Below are positions 35,419 to 49,050 of a stretch of DNA of 64,000 bases, piece after piece. The position numbers and the translations under genes were made by a program. Position 1 is the first letter of the stretch; each line of letters begins with the position of its first letter. Source of the stretch: Copromyces sp. CBS 386.78 (taxonomy: Eukaryota; Ascomycota; Sordariomycetes; Sordariales; Sordariaceae); contig MU839228.1 of NCBI GenBank assembly GCA_030685235.1, positions 1 to 64,000 of the forward strand. The letters are read 5' to 3'. The notes below the pieces were generated by a model, which was not told the DNA's origin, did not search any database, and worked only from the letters and a program-made list of their open reading frames with translations.

Positions 35419-38400
35419 GGTATTGGGGTATTACTATTTAATAATTAAATTTAATTCAATAAATAGCCTATCGGGATTTCTACTTTTAGGAAAAAACGGT
35501 TAGTAAAAATATTTATTTTATTATTATAGTTTTCGATTTCATTTACCTACTTATTTAATTTAAAGGGTAGTAATTTTGGCGGATTTATTAAGTAATAATA
35601 ATAATAGTCTTATTCCCTATACTACTTATCTATAGCGCCTTATTGGTATAGGGTACTTCTCCTAATTCTCTAGAGGAAACCGTACGGCGATAAGCGCCGT
35701 TGGATAAAAACCGCTAGCTCCTTTCGGTCGCGAATAAATTACGCTTATTCCATTTTAATTCTATTTATAGCGGTATTTACTTACCGCCTTAATAAATAAA
35801 TTACTTCCTTTCTACTACTTTTAATCTAATATTAGAATAATCGAAATACCGCTTTCGCACGCTATTCCTTCTTCTTAAACCGCTTATAGTAATCGTCCCT
35901 TCCTTATTATTTACTTTTATTCTTACTTCGTTATTATCCCTTAAATTTTTATAATTCTATTAAAATTTATATAAGCGTAAAGGCCTTTCTTTTCCTTTTA
36001 TATAAGAATTCTTCTTTACCGCTATTTTCGAACTTTCTTTTCTTCCCTATTTAATTAATTTTTAAAATAATGTCCTCTTTTATTAATTGTATTCCCGACT
36101 GTTTTCCCGGCTATATATTTAACCTTTTAAACTTCGTAATTTATATTAATTGTAGTACTATTAAGCGTAATATTAATTTCGTCCGTATAATAAACTCCCT
36201 ATCTTTTAAATTCGCTTACTCCCTTACGCCCCCCTCTTTTCTAGCGCCCGAATTCTAAACCTTTATCCGAATATTAACCTCTAACCCCGCCTTTAACCTT
36301 CTTCCCGGCTAGTAAATCCTTTTGATTTTTATATTTACCTCCCCTTTTCTCCGCTAACTATATTAAATAGCGTCGTTTATCGCATTCTTTACCTCTATTA
36401 TAATTTAAAGTTTACTAATTATATTTATAGTACTCCGTCCTTTAATATAATTATATTCCGTATATTCTTCGCGGAATATACCTATTATATTAATATTAAG
36501 AATAAATTTCCTCTTGCAATTTTCTTTTCGTTTTCTTCTCTAATATTCTTCGAAATACTAATAACTAAAGCGCTACTTATCCTATTATTAATATAAAATA
36601 TATATTAAATATTCTATTAAATTATTATAATAAATGTAACGCTATTTAGGTTATAATTATTATTTTATCCTATTTTTAAAATAATATCGGTCCTTCAATT
36701 CGTCGTTTCTATAGCGCCTATATCGACTTCTTTAAAAATGTATGTAAATGCTTAATTGCGGATAATTTCCTGTATAACCCTAATATCCTTCTTTATTATT
36801 AGAATATAAAGGTCGAAAATTATTAATGTAAAGGATATTGCAAAATATTCTTAATTAATTGTCCTTCTATTCCTATTTTCGGTTCTAATAGAAGAAATAT
36901 TAATACTAATTCCCTAATAATAGTTAATAGCCCTATTAATCCCCCTCCGGCCAATGAAAATTAAGTTTAATAGCGCCGTAAAATTATTAAAAATTAGGAA
37001 TTAATATTTAATATACTTTATAAACTCTTTATTTGCGAAGAATATTAATTAATTACTTTAGTACCGCTTTCGTAATTAAATAATTATTGTAATGAAGGCA
37101 ATTTAATTCCTCCTCCTCCTATCTCTCCTGTATTTTTTTATTCTAATATTATAATTGAATATATTTATAAATACCGTACGAATTTATTGCGCTACTCTCC
37201 TTCCAATTCGATTGTTAAATAATATTTATTTAGTTTATTAAGCCGTAATACTTACGAAAGGATCCTTTCAATTCGGGTTCCGTCGTCTAAATAAATTTAG
37301 AATTCTTCTTTCGTTTATAACTAGTCGGTTACTATTATTTAGTAATCGGTTATTTGTAAATAATTTAAAACGATATATGTAAAAATTTCTTTACTTGTAC
37401 CGTAAAAATAGATTAGTATTATAATATCCGGAACTTTCTTCTAAAAGAGGAAGGACTAAAGGCCTATAATTTCTATCCTTATTTAAGTAAGAAGGGAATT
37501 CTTTATTTTAAATAATAAATATTATTCGTTATTATCTTCCGGTTATTAGGCTTTCTTCTTTTTTCGTTTTATATTGATTATATACTATTTTATAATATTA
37601 TTGCTAAATTTCGGGTTAAAGTCGGCGATAATAAATTCGTACTATTGGCCTAATTTAATTATTACCGCTATTAATTAATAATTATAGTACGATATTTACT
37701 CTCTTATTGTTACCTCTTCCAATTACCCCTTATAATTTATAATAATTAATTCTAATATTTATAACGGGGGCGGTAGCGCCCCTATTACCGGGGGCGGATT
37801 TATTATAATTATTAGAAATTTCTTTATCGGTACTTATTCTTTAGCTTACTTAATTTTAATAATACTATTTTCTCATTTATCGGCGGGTAGCCGATTTTAT
37901 ACCCTTTTTACTTAAATATAGTTAATTATTTAGGTTATAATCCTTTAGATAAACCCTACTTAATTCGTATAGGCAAACTTTTTTTTGAAGGTTCTAACCT
38001 ATTTATTAAAATAGAAATCGAACGGTGGATAAAAAGTTTCTATTTTTAAATTCCTTACTAGTATAGTTTTATACGCCCTAATAATAATTTTTAAATATTT
38101 AGTTTAGTATTTAATTAATTTAATCGCTATCCTTTGTAATTTATTATAAATTTCGGTCGGTTAATAGAAAGTTAATATTCTATATATAATCGTACTTTGA
38201 ATATACTTAATATAAATTTCCTTTATTTATATAAAAGAATAACCCTAAATCTTTACCGCTAATCGTATTAATATATTCGTTTACGTAATTATCTTCTTTT
38301 TTACTACCTTTACGTATATTTAATAATTAAACTTCTAATTTAACTAAACCCTAAAGAATTTAATTAATTCTATTAATTTAAATATAATTCCCCAAATTCA

Positions 38401-38539
38401 AAAAGTTTCTATTCTTAATTCCTTCATCCGTATAAAATATATAAATTTTATTTTACTTACTTCGAACTCTATTTTTCTCTTAATTACCTAACCCGAATAA
38501 ATATCCTATACTATTTAGAACGTTTAGCAATTTTCTTCA

Positions 38540-39560
38540 GTAATTTTAACTACTATAATAATATTAATATCATTAGCGAAGCCAATAATAATTGCATTTT
38601 AAATAATAGCCAACTTATAATATAATAAAGTAATAAAAAGAATAAAAAGGATTAATAAGAAGGGGGGATTTTATAATATACCTACTATAATATTATAAAA
38701 TTAAAAAGTTTCATTATCGAAGAAAAGAAAACCTTTTCTTCTAGTAACGAAATTATTAACCTATTAAAGGATTTATTTCGGGAATTATATTTCCTATAAT
38801 ATATATAAAAGCTACCTATAATTAATTCTATCGAATACGCCCTTTAAATCGAAGAATATAAAAAATATTACTACTTTAAATTTCTATACTATATAGACCG
38901 CGTCGGTAACTATTCAAATAGTAAATTTAATTAAACGATTTACTTAGTTACCTATTTAACTTTCTAAAAAGAGATTATACTCCTCTATTACTTATATTAA
39001 CCTTTTAATTATAAGGGCTTTAAAGATTTTTCTAATATTATTTAGAAATAATATAGGCCGCTATACCCCGGCCAATTTTTATTATTCAACGCTTTTTTTA
39101 AATTTTTTAAGAATAATTACTTTCGTATTCTTAAATTATTAAAAGAAATATCCGAACTAGAGGCTCGCTATAACGAAAGCCGCTATTACTTACTTAAATA
39201 ATTTCCTATATATTTTTAAAAATTTATTTAAAAACTAATCGATACCCAATACTTTATTAAATATTATTTTCGAAAGGACTTTTTAAATATCCTCCTTAAT
39301 AATTAGGTTATTAATAGGTACTAGGGTATTACTATTTAATAATTAAATCCAATTTAGTAAATAGTCTATCGGGACTTCTACTTTTAAAAAGAAACGGTCG
39401 GTAAAAATATTTACTTTACTACTATAGTCTTCAACTTCGTTCGCCCGCTTATTTTATTTAAAGAGTAATAATTTTAGCGGATTTACTAAATAATAATTTT
39501 ATATCTTAACCTACCTCTCTAATAATTAAAATTTATTCGGGTTTTTTAATATATTTATAA
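38540..39560 (-). pseudogene. LINE E reverse transcriptase domain
   Basis: This is the same region as D's RT. The active-site block near 38575 reads GFANDI on the minus strand (family FADD), so a catalytic Asp is lost. It is heavily interrupted by TAA/TAG. Confidence 0.78.
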
Positions 39561-40109
39561 TATAATTATACTATTTCGCTCTTTAAATCTTTATAATAAA
39601 TTTCTTCTTTTTATCGTCGCCTTTATAAATTCTTTCTAATTTAAAAGCGTTTAATTCCCAAATTAAACCTACTATTTCTATTATACCTCCTTCGTTACTA
39701 TTTTATATTCTAAATTCTATTAGTCCGCTTATTTTCCCCGACCTTTCTTTCAATATAGGATAAATTCTTCCGCAATATTAATAAATTCGCCGTCAAACCT
39801 ATCGAATTTTAATTCGAACTCTTCTACCGTCTTAATCCTTTTTAAAATCGATATTCTTTTTTCTACTACTTCCCGCACTTTTTCTACGTCTATTAAATTC
39901 TAACTAAATTTTTCTTCTATTTCTACTTTCTTATTTCTTTTTCCTATTTAAATTTAGACTTCTTAAAGATAATAATCCGAGCCTATTTACCCGTAGCGTT
40001 ATATTCTTTAATATTCGGCCTCGATACCCTATAAAATTTATATATAGTCGATTATCCTATTTTTCTCTCCTCTAATCGCATTTCCGAACTTCGTTAATTC
40101 CCTATAAAA

Positions 40110-40460
40110 GGTAATAAAATTAAACTTCTATCGCCGTACTTACATAAACAACTTTATAACGCCCAAACTAATTTTATTCTCTAAATCTTAATTAGAATAA
40201 TAGAAGTTATAATCCCCTATAGTTATATATTAACCGGCTAAAGGTTTTTCTTTAAAGAATTCGAAGAGGGGAAACCCTTATTAGTATTCTAACGTACTTT
40301 AAAAGAAAATAAGGGAATAAATAGAAAAAACGGTTATTAAATCTTATAAATTCTTTAATATTATTATAATTTAATCCTTCCTAATTTAGAAATTTAAATC
40401 CTTTAAATTCTACTTCTTATTTACGTAAATTACCGTTCTACCCTTTTCTAAATAATCGAT
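40110..40460 (-). pseudogene. LINE E endonuclease domain
   Basis: This is collinear with D 27950-28300, and the GDYN-type block of APE endonucleases recurs on the minus strand. It lies upstream of RT in ORF2 and is degraded by RIP-like changes. Confidence 0.65.
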
Positions 40461-40959
40461 ACTATAATATTTACTACCCTTCGGCCGGTAAATATCCTTA
40501 TTCAAATTCCTACCCGGCTTTTAAATTACTATAATATTATAAGTCTCCTCCTATTCGAATAGCGTTTTCCCTCTCTTATATAATTTCCCTATATTTTAAT
40601 AGAATATTTTTAATTAAATTATTAATTACCTTATAAGAGGCTTCCTTCTAACCTAATAATAAGCTAGGGGGGTATCGTTTCCTTAAAAATAATAATAATA
40701 ATTAAAAGTATAATAATAATAGAACTAATACGAATATAGTCGCTTATATTCTAAGAGCGAATATAAACATCTATTAAATTAATATTTACGGGTTTTAATT
40801 AAAAATTACCTTTAATTTTCTTAGGGCGGCCTCTTTTTCCTCCTCTAATAAATAATCTCTTTAAAATTGTAATTAAACAGGAATTAAAAGGGGCGTTAGG
40901 GATTATAACGTCCTCTTCCGTTTCTATTATTAATTTTAATACTAATTTAATTAATCCTT

Positions 40960-42345
40960 TATAAATAATAAAGCCGCAAAACCTTTTAACGTAATTAATA
41001 AATATTTTTATATAGGCCGCTCTTACAAATAGGTATCTCTTTTTATCGAAGGCGAAATACCCCGACTTCCTATACGGCTTATAAAAAATTAAAAAAAATT
41101 ATCTTTATTCGAAGGGCAATTCTCTTCTCCTATATACGGCCCTTCGTATTTAATTTTACTATAACGGTTATAAGCGTCCTTTTAGCGATAGAATTTCGCT
41201 ATATATTTAAAATATTAATATTTAAAATATTATTAAACGGAAATTATAATTTAGAATAGTTCGTATATATATATACCGCCGTCCTAAAGGAAAAAATTCT
41301 CTTAGAAAAAAATTATAGCCCTCGCAATCGCAATTTCTATTAGGAGTATTCTTCTCTCTTCCCCTTCGTATCTTTTCTAAAATTTAGCCCGAATAATTTC
41401 CGCCTCCTTATTCCTCTCCCTTATTTCTTATATAATTAATTCGGATTATTTTATATCGATATTAATTTATAGAATTCCTTTAATTAAAACGGCTATAGTA
41501 TTTAAGGATATAATAACTTTTTTTCTAAAGACTTTTTTAACTTAAATTTAATATTTCTAATACTAATCCTTAATTAATTCATCGAAAATAATTACGTAAT
41601 CTCCGCTCGTTATTATTTTAATAGTTACGCGGACTATTTTATATAAACTCTCTTTTAGGGTACCTTCAACGGCTTATTTTATATTATTATTCGAATATAT
41701 AGTAAATTCGGCGGTAATTTAGGCCCCCTTAATAATAAATTAACGTTTATAATTAGAAGGGATAAACTTCTTAATAGTAACGGTAAGTAAATAGTAGAAG
41801 GTAATATTAATTTTATTCAGCGATTTTTAAATAATATTAACCTATTTCTTCGGCGCTTCTTAAGCGTCTTTTTTTTATTTCTTTCAAAATAAACTTCTTT
41901 AAATTATTAATATCCTTCCTAATAATAAATTAGGCTTTAACGGCCTTATTTGCTTTAAATATTTTGGACCCACTTTTCTTCGTAGAAATTTTCGCGAATT
42001 CAAAAAAGAATTTTCGAACCTAGCGACGGTCGTCGGTCGTTACAGTAGCGTAGTCCGTAATTTTATTCGCTATAATAATAAATCTCTTTATAGTTTTATT
42101 ATTTTCTTCTATTTTCTCCGCAATTTTTATAGTAAATATAGCGTCGAAGTCGTTATATCCTAAAATACTTCCGAAAGGGTTGTAAATACTATTTTCAAAC
42201 CTATTCGCAGTTCTATTAATCGTTATCGGTAACGACGGCTTAACGCTATCGCTATAATCATTATAGGATATCGCGGAGGGGGTAAATACCCCTCCTAAAT
42301 CGATTGCCGTTATCGGTTTTCGTTTTAGAACACTTCCTAACTAGA
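40960..42345 (-). pseudogene. LINE E ORF1, gag-like
   Basis: This is collinear with D's ORF1, including the 5' region (42340-42200) and the zinc-knuckle region (about 41240-41060). It has more changes than D in the N-terminal part. It is not translatable. Confidence 0.68.
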
Positions 42346-44516
42346 AATCGGCGTTTCCGGTTTCGGCGTCGTTTTTTATTAAGTAATAGCTTTATATTTT
42401 AGCCTACTTATTTAATAATTAAAATTTATTTAGGTCTTTTAATATATTTATAACATAGTCGCACTATTGCGCTCTCTAAGTCTTCGTAATAAATTTCTTC
42501 TTTTTTATTACCGCTTCTATAAACTTTTTCTAATTTAAAGGCATTTAATTCTTAAATTATATTTATTATTTCCATTATACCTCCTTCGTTACTATTTTAT
42601 ATTTTAAATTCTACTAGTCCGCTTACTTTTTCCGATTTGTTTTTTGGTATAGGACGAATTCTTTTGTAATATTGATAAATTCGCCATTGAGCCTATTAAA
42701 TCTTAATTCGAATTCTTTTACCGTTTCGATTTCTTTTAGGATTAATATTCGTTTTTCTACTACTTCCCGTACCTTTTCTACGTTTATTAAATTCTAATTA
42801 AATCTTTCTTCTATTTCCGCTTTTTTATTCTATTTTCTTATTTAGACTTAAATTTCTTAGGGGTAATAGTCCGAACTTATTTATTTATACCGTTGTATTC
42901 CTTAGTATCCAGCTTCGATACTTTATAAAATTTATATATAGTCGATTATTCCATTTCTCTTTCTTTTTATTATATTTCTAAACTTCGTTAATTCCCCGCG
43001 GGGGGTAACGAAGTTAAACTTCTAATACTATACTTACATAAGTAATTTTATAGTACTTAGGTTAATTCTATTCTTTAAGTCCTAATTGGGGTAATAAAAA
43101 TCATAGCCCTTTATAGTTATATATTAGCCGGCCGGGGGTTTTTCTTCGAGGAATTTGAGGAGGGGAGACCCATATTAATATTTTAGCGTACTTTAAAGGA
43201 AGATAGGGGAGTAAATAGAATAGACGGTTATTAGTTTTTATAAATTCTTTAGTATTACTGCGGCCTAATCCTTTTTAATTTAGAAGTTTAGGTTTTTTAA
43301 ATTTTATTTCTTATTTATATAAATTATTACTTCGCCCTTTTTTAAATAATTGATATTATAATATTTATTACCCTTCGGCCGGTAAATATCCTTATTTAAA
43401 TTCTTATTCGGCTTTTGGATCGCTACAATATTATATGTTTCTTCTTATTCGAATAGCCATTTCCTTTTTTCGTACAATTTCCTTATATCTTAATAAAATC
43501 TTTTTAATCAGATTATTAATTACCTTATAAAAGGCTTTTTTTTAGTTTTGCGGCGGGTTAGGGGGATATTATTTCTTTAGAAGTAACAGTAGTAATTATA
43601 GGCGTAATAGCGATAAAGTTAGTATAAGTATAGTTATTTATATTTTAGGAATAGGTATAAACGTTTATCGGGTTTATATTTACAGGTTTTAGCCGAAAGC
43701 CGCCGTTAATCTTTTTAAGGCGGCCTCTTTTTTTTCTTTTTATAAATAATTTCTCTAAAGTTATAATTAAATAGGAATTAAAGGAGGCATTAAGGATTAT
43801 GATATTTTCTTCCGTCTTTATTATTAATTTTAATATTAGTTTAACTCGTCTTTTATAAATAGCAAAATTACGAAATTTTTCGGTATAATTAATTAATATT
43901 TTTACGTAGGCTACTTTTATAAATAGGTATTATTTTTTATTAAAGGTGAAATACTCCGATTTCTTATACAGTTTATAAAACATTAGGGAATTATCTTTAT
44001 TTGAAAGGTAATTTACTTTTCTTATATGAGGCCTATTATATTTAACTTCACTATAATAATTATAATCGTCCTTTTAAAAATAAAATTTCGCTATATATTC
44101 GAAATATTAATATTTAAAGTATTGTTGGGCGGAAATTATAGATTAGAACAGTTTATATATATATATACTATTATCCTAAAGGAAAAAACTTTTTTAGAGG
44201 AAGATTATAACCTTCGTAGTTACGACTTTTATTAAAAATATTTTTTTCTCTTCCCTTTTATATTTTTTTTAAAGTTTAGCCCTAATAATTTACGCTTCCT
44301 TATTCCTTCCCTTTATTTTCTATATAATCAATTCAGGTTATTTTATATCGATATCGGCCTATAAAATTCCTTTAATTAAAATAGCTACAGTATTTAAAAA
44401 TACGACGGCTTTTTATTTAAAGACTTTTTTAACCTAAATTTAATACTTCTAATATTAATCCTTAATTAGTTCGTTAAAAATAATTATATAATTTTTATCT
44501 ATTACTATTTTAATAA

Positions 44517-44923
44517 GAGGATGTCTATTAGTACTGTTGGAAACGTCTTGTCGCACTGTGGTCTAAAAGAGAAACCTTTAAGTAACTTATATAAATGAAG
44601 CCCGATGATGGTAAAAAGTAGCTCATAATTTTTGTCATTTTCTATAGTATTTTGGAGTACTCCTCTTGTATATATACCCCCTACATTAATGTTTCTTTTT
44701 AAAGAAAATGGGATTTCCAAAGTTAGGAACCTCAACCTATAAAGGCTATACCTTCTAAACTCCGTGCGGAGGCATAACGATGGTAGTAAAATTAGATAAA
44801 ATTCTAGAAGTGTAAATATACAATTTTCTTACTTATAAGCCAAGATTTCGTAAAGTTACACTTAGTTAACCTTTTAGACCACAGTGCGACAAGACGTTTC
44901 CAACAGTACGAATAGGCATTCTC
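44517..44923. mobile_element. MITE 3 (407 bp), ~54 bp TIRs, flanks do not match
   Basis: The inverted ends (GAGGATGTCTATTAGTACTG and its partner GAGAATGCCTATTCGTACTG) stay similar for about 54 bp. The interior is less RIP-altered than the surroundings. The flanking octamers (TTTAATAA, ATAATTTA) are not a clean TSD. LINE F lies on the left and gypsy T on the right, so the junction is probably rearranged. Confidence 0.85.
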
Positions 44924-45976
44924 ATAATTTAAGGAAGAATTTTATCCGGCTGTTATAATTTATAGCCGCTTCCCCCCTCTTATTAATTAAGAAACCTAAT
45001 AGCGGAGTCCGTATTTGCGTAGACTATTATGGTATTAATAACGTTATATTAAAAATATAGTATTTATTACCGCTAATTAAGGAGACTTTCAATACAATTT
45101 GTAAGGCTAAGATTTTTACGAAGTTCGATATTATCGCCGCGTTTAATAAGATCCGTATTAAGGAAGGGTATAAATAGTTTACCGCTTTTATTACCCGCTT
45201 TAGCCTCTACCACTTTATTATATACCCGTTCGGTTCATAAGGCGCGTTAAGAATTTATTAAAATTATATTATTAATGTTTTATATAATATTTTAGACGTT
45301 TATACTACTATTTATTTTAATAATATTTTAATTTATTTAAATAACGAAGAGGAGTATAAAAAGTATATTAGGGAAGTTTTATAAAAGATCATTAAAGTAA
45401 GGTTCTAAATCAATATCAATAAATACGAATTCTATATATAGTGAATTAAATATTTAGGTTTTATTATTACCTTAAGTAGTTTTAAAATAGATTTAGAGAA
45501 AGTTTTTGTAATTATAATATAGGAAGCTCTAAATTTTAAAAGGTCGCTTTACCGCTTCTTAGGATTCGCTAATTTTTACCGTCGTTTTATTAAGTATTTT
45601 TCTATTATTGCCGGCCCGTTATACGAATTATTTAAAAAAACGGTAATATAAGAATAGGAAGAATAGTATTAAAAATCCTTCGAAGTATTAAAAAAAGCTT
45701 TTAATAATAAACCTATTCTTTGTATTTATAATTAGTTTAAATAGATTATCGTAGAAACCGACGCTTCTAATTAGGTTTATAGAAGTATATTATTATAATA
45801 TAATAAAGGGGGTATCCTTTAGTCTATTGCATACTTTACTTAGCGGTATTCTTTAGTAGAATATAATTATAATATTTATAATAAAAATTATTAGCTATTA
45901 TTAAGGCTTTAGAAGAATAACGCCCCGAATTAGAAGGAATATAACAGCTTTTTAAAGTTTTTATAGATTATAAAAG
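44924..45976 (+). pseudogene. Gypsy fragment T: RT and RNase H
   Basis: The plus strand reads [18 protein letters not shown] (45121 on), then FTAFITRFSLYHFIIYPFGS. Next comes YFNNILIYLNNEEEYKKYI (family YxDDILIYS, here both Asp are Asn), then KYLGFIITL and [18 protein letters not shown]. Toward 45760 VETDASN starts RNase H. It is the 3' half of RT plus RNase H. Gypsy N, inserted at 45977, ends the segment. Nothing after N in this window continues T. Confidence 0.85.
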
Positions 45977-46195
45977 TACCACAGGATTACCTGTGATGGC
46001 ACTAGGCACTGCATAGTCGAATCCATTGGCCATTAGCCAATAGGATCACATACACGCACCAATGGGCCTCGGTCTAGATCCAAGGCACGGCACAGCCTGC
46101 CCTATATCTAGACTGCACTCCTCTCTCTTCCTTCTTTCTTTCTTCGTACAATTATATTTATCCTACTTTACCCCTAACGGTATTACCCCGTAATA
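45977..46195 (+). repeat. 5' LTR of gypsy N
   Basis: It is 219 bp, the reverse complement of M's LTR type. It starts TACCACAGGATTACC and ends CCCCGTAATA. It is GC-rich and little mutated at its left half. It lies 5' to the plus-strand gag of N. The matching 3' LTR is not in the window. Confidence 0.87.
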
Positions 46196-47185
46196 GTTAA
46201 TTGTACTTTTCTATTACGTTGCGCGCGTATATTTTAAAATAAGTTTATCGCCGCCGTCGTGAGTATCTCCGACGAGCCCGCGATTTCGTCGTACTGCGAT
46301 TAAGATTAAGATCCGTTATACGGCGATTACACCTCTCTTTTATCGTATTGCGACTATACTTCTCTTTCGTTGTACCGTGATTATACCTCTCTTTTGTCGT
46401 ATTACAACCAATTATAAAGTAGTTAATAAACCCTGTTTACGCTATAAGGTAGTAAGTAAGTATATTAATTAAATTGATTACTATAAATGTCGGCCCCTAT
46501 TATTGACTTTGATGTTGCTATTTTTACGATTAATACTATTATTAATTTTGAATACGAATAATTCTTCGAGAATATTACCAAATCTTTTAACGGTACCGCC
46601 TTCTAACGCTTAAATAATCTAATTGTAAAGGAGATCCTTAGTACTATTACCGAGTTCGCTTAGTATATTACTTTCTCTTATATTATTGTTACTTTCGTAT
46701 AATTAATTTAGGTAGACTTAGTTTAAGTTAATACGTTCGTTAGCGCTGCTTAAAATTCCTTTGAAGCCGCCTACTAGTAGATCGCTGCTTAAGATAATAC
46801 TATTACTACCCTTTAAAATACTATTACTACCCTCTAGTAAGAGGTTCTCTAGTTAAAGTATAATTTTACTACTTCTAGCAAAGCTAATACTAAGTTTAGA
46901 AAGATTGCCGAGATTTAGATTAGGGCTTTTAAGAAAGTTGTTTATAATAAAATTACTCCGCCCGTATCACGGGGTTGATACCGTTGGGGGTATGGTTGGA
47001 TATACGTAGTTGTACGAGGAAGGAAAGAAGGAGGAGGGAGGAGTGCGGTCTAGATATAGGGCAGGCTATACCGTACCTTAGATCCGGGACCGAGGTCTAC
47101 TAATACGTATATACGGTCTTATTAGCTAATAGCTAATAGACCCGACTATACAGTACCCAATGCTATTATAAGTAATCCTGTAATA

Positions 47186-49050
47186 TTATTTCCCTATAAA
47201 AGAAGTTTATAGAGCTTTAAACGATTTATTTAATATATATATATGAAATGATAGAATCCTACATCAATCCCCGTCTTCTAATTCTTCGATCCGTAATTCG
47301 ACGCTTATAATCCGTAATCGAATATCGTTATTACCTTATTAGTAGGTCCTAGCCTCTAATTGTACCTCTATATTCCTTATTAGGGGCCGTTTTCCATGTT
47401 AGACTTCTATTATTTTCCTAAATATTTTATAGAAGAATTTGTTTATCTTTTTTGAATTTTCTTTGGATAGGGGTTCGAATTCCCGGCTTACTATTTTAAT
47501 CGTAGGCTTTTATATATTAATTATAATTGTCCGTACCTTACGGCTAATTATAATAGTTATTACAGCGGTATTAATTTACTCCTTCAAACGTTTAGAGCGT
47601 TTTAGGGGCGGGGGTAAAGACGCCGTATAGCGTGTTTGGGGTACGAGCGGCGTTGTATAGCGTATTTGGGGTATTAGGGCCCTTTATTTCGGGGTTGCAG
47701 TCCGTTTTTGAAGTATAGCTTTAATTTTTGGCCATTTTTAAATTATTAGCGGGATAGAGGTTTTTAGGTAATTGTAGTGAAATACGATAATGGAGTCCTT
47801 TATTCCCTTAACGTTATCGAAGGGTTCGTCAGTAGGGTTATAATACTTCTATTTTATAATATAGAATTAATAATAGTTACTTCTTCGTTAAAAATAATTT
47901 AAGAATTTATTAAATTCCTATTCTACTACTTCTTCGTAATTATTTATTTTAATTATAATTTTACTTTCGTTAGCTCGTACGTCGCTTTATAGGTTGGTTT
48001 AGTTAGGGAGGTTTTTATAGTAAGGTTTTACTATAGAAATATAGAATATTAGCGAGTATTTTATATTAGCGGGTAAAATTAATTTAATATTATAGGATTG
48101 CGCCTAATTTATTTTGAAAGGGCTTTCCTATTGTAAGTATAGTTTATTATATGGCTTACCGTTATTAAAATTAGTTATATTAAATAAGACGAAATTACTT
48201 GCGCAATATTTCGGTATATTAGATTAATTTTCATTGGCATTAACTTTATATTAGTCTTATACCTTCTTCGTAGAGGTGCGTACGTAGTCCTAAATAGCTT
48301 CGAAACAAATAAGTAGTTCGCTAGCTTTTAAGTACTCCTTTTATTATATCGGCGAGAAATTTTCTAATAGTACGATTATTGCGAGTTCGATACCTATACG
48401 GGGGTAGAAATTGTAGTTAGTGAAGAAGGGGGTTATATTTATAGTTTCGGATATTATATTATTGCTTACGAATTCCGCTAATAATAATTATTATATTTAG
48501 TCCGTTTATACTTAATTAACGAAAATACGGATATATTATTCTACTTTACGTTAATACGTTTTGTTTCAGCGTTAGTTTAAGGGTAGAAAACGGAATTTAA
48601 TAGCTTTTTAATAGTCAAGTACTTATAAATTATAAATTAAAAAAAGGAGATAAATTAAGAGCCGCGGTCGGAAACGACGGTATTAGGTAGGTTGTAAAGG
48701 GTATAGATACGGTTAATAAAATGGTCCGCTAATTCTTCTACTTTTATAGTGACGGTCGGGATATAGTAATATATTTTTATTAAATAATTTATAACGATAG
48801 TAATATATTTGAATTTTTGGCCTGAATATAATTTTTTTAGTAATAGAGAGACGTAATTAATTGAAATATTTATTTATAATACGTAGGCTATAGGTATAGA
48901 TTTAAGATAGCCGGCCTTAGCGCGTTATAATACTTTCGTTTTCGAATATATTAAGTAACCCTTATAGTAAGTTCGAATAGCTTTTACTATATTTAACTAA
49001 TATTAGTATTCGTTTATTTATATTTATATTTCAGTTTTGCCTAGATGGCC
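47186..49050 (-). pseudogene. Gypsy M integrase and chromodomain-like end
   Basis: On the minus strand about 48820-48560 reads KFKYITIVINYLIKIYYYIP, then VEELADHFINRIYTLYNLPN and TVVSDRGS*FISFF. This is the integrase core with the second Asp block intact (SDRGS). Near 47950-47850 *FYIIK*KYYNPTDEP resembles a chromodomain (VKWKGY..TWEP). The stretch next to the 3' LTR has no assigned domain. Confidence 0.72.

Larger units (their letters stand above)
35598..42377 (-). mobile_element. LINE E, full length (~6.8 kb), 11 bp TSD
   Basis: The flanks repeat ATTAAGTAATA (35587-35597, 42378-42388). It is collinear with D at a constant offset of about 12,160 bases. The minus-strand 5' end is at 42377 (GTCGTTTTTT on the plus strand, shared with D) and the 3' end at 35598 with an (ATT)n tail. 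It was inserted in LINE F, a relative, in the same orientation. Confidence 0.9.
32341..44516 (-). mobile_element. LINE F, truncated at both ends, carrying G and E
   Basis: The pieces are 32341-33175, 35419-35597 and 42389-44516. Together they are collinear with LINE D about 26305-29450, that is the RT domain to part of ORF1, on the minus strand. The RT block near 32450 reads ASFANNI, with both catalytic Asp lost. F hosts the LTR element G and LINE E, each with a clear TSD. Its 3' end abuts gypsy Q and its 5' end abuts MITE 3. Confidence 0.82.

Noticed and set aside
44505..44735. 76-codon minus-strand frame
   Set aside because: It lies across the terminal repeat of MITE 3, which is non-coding.
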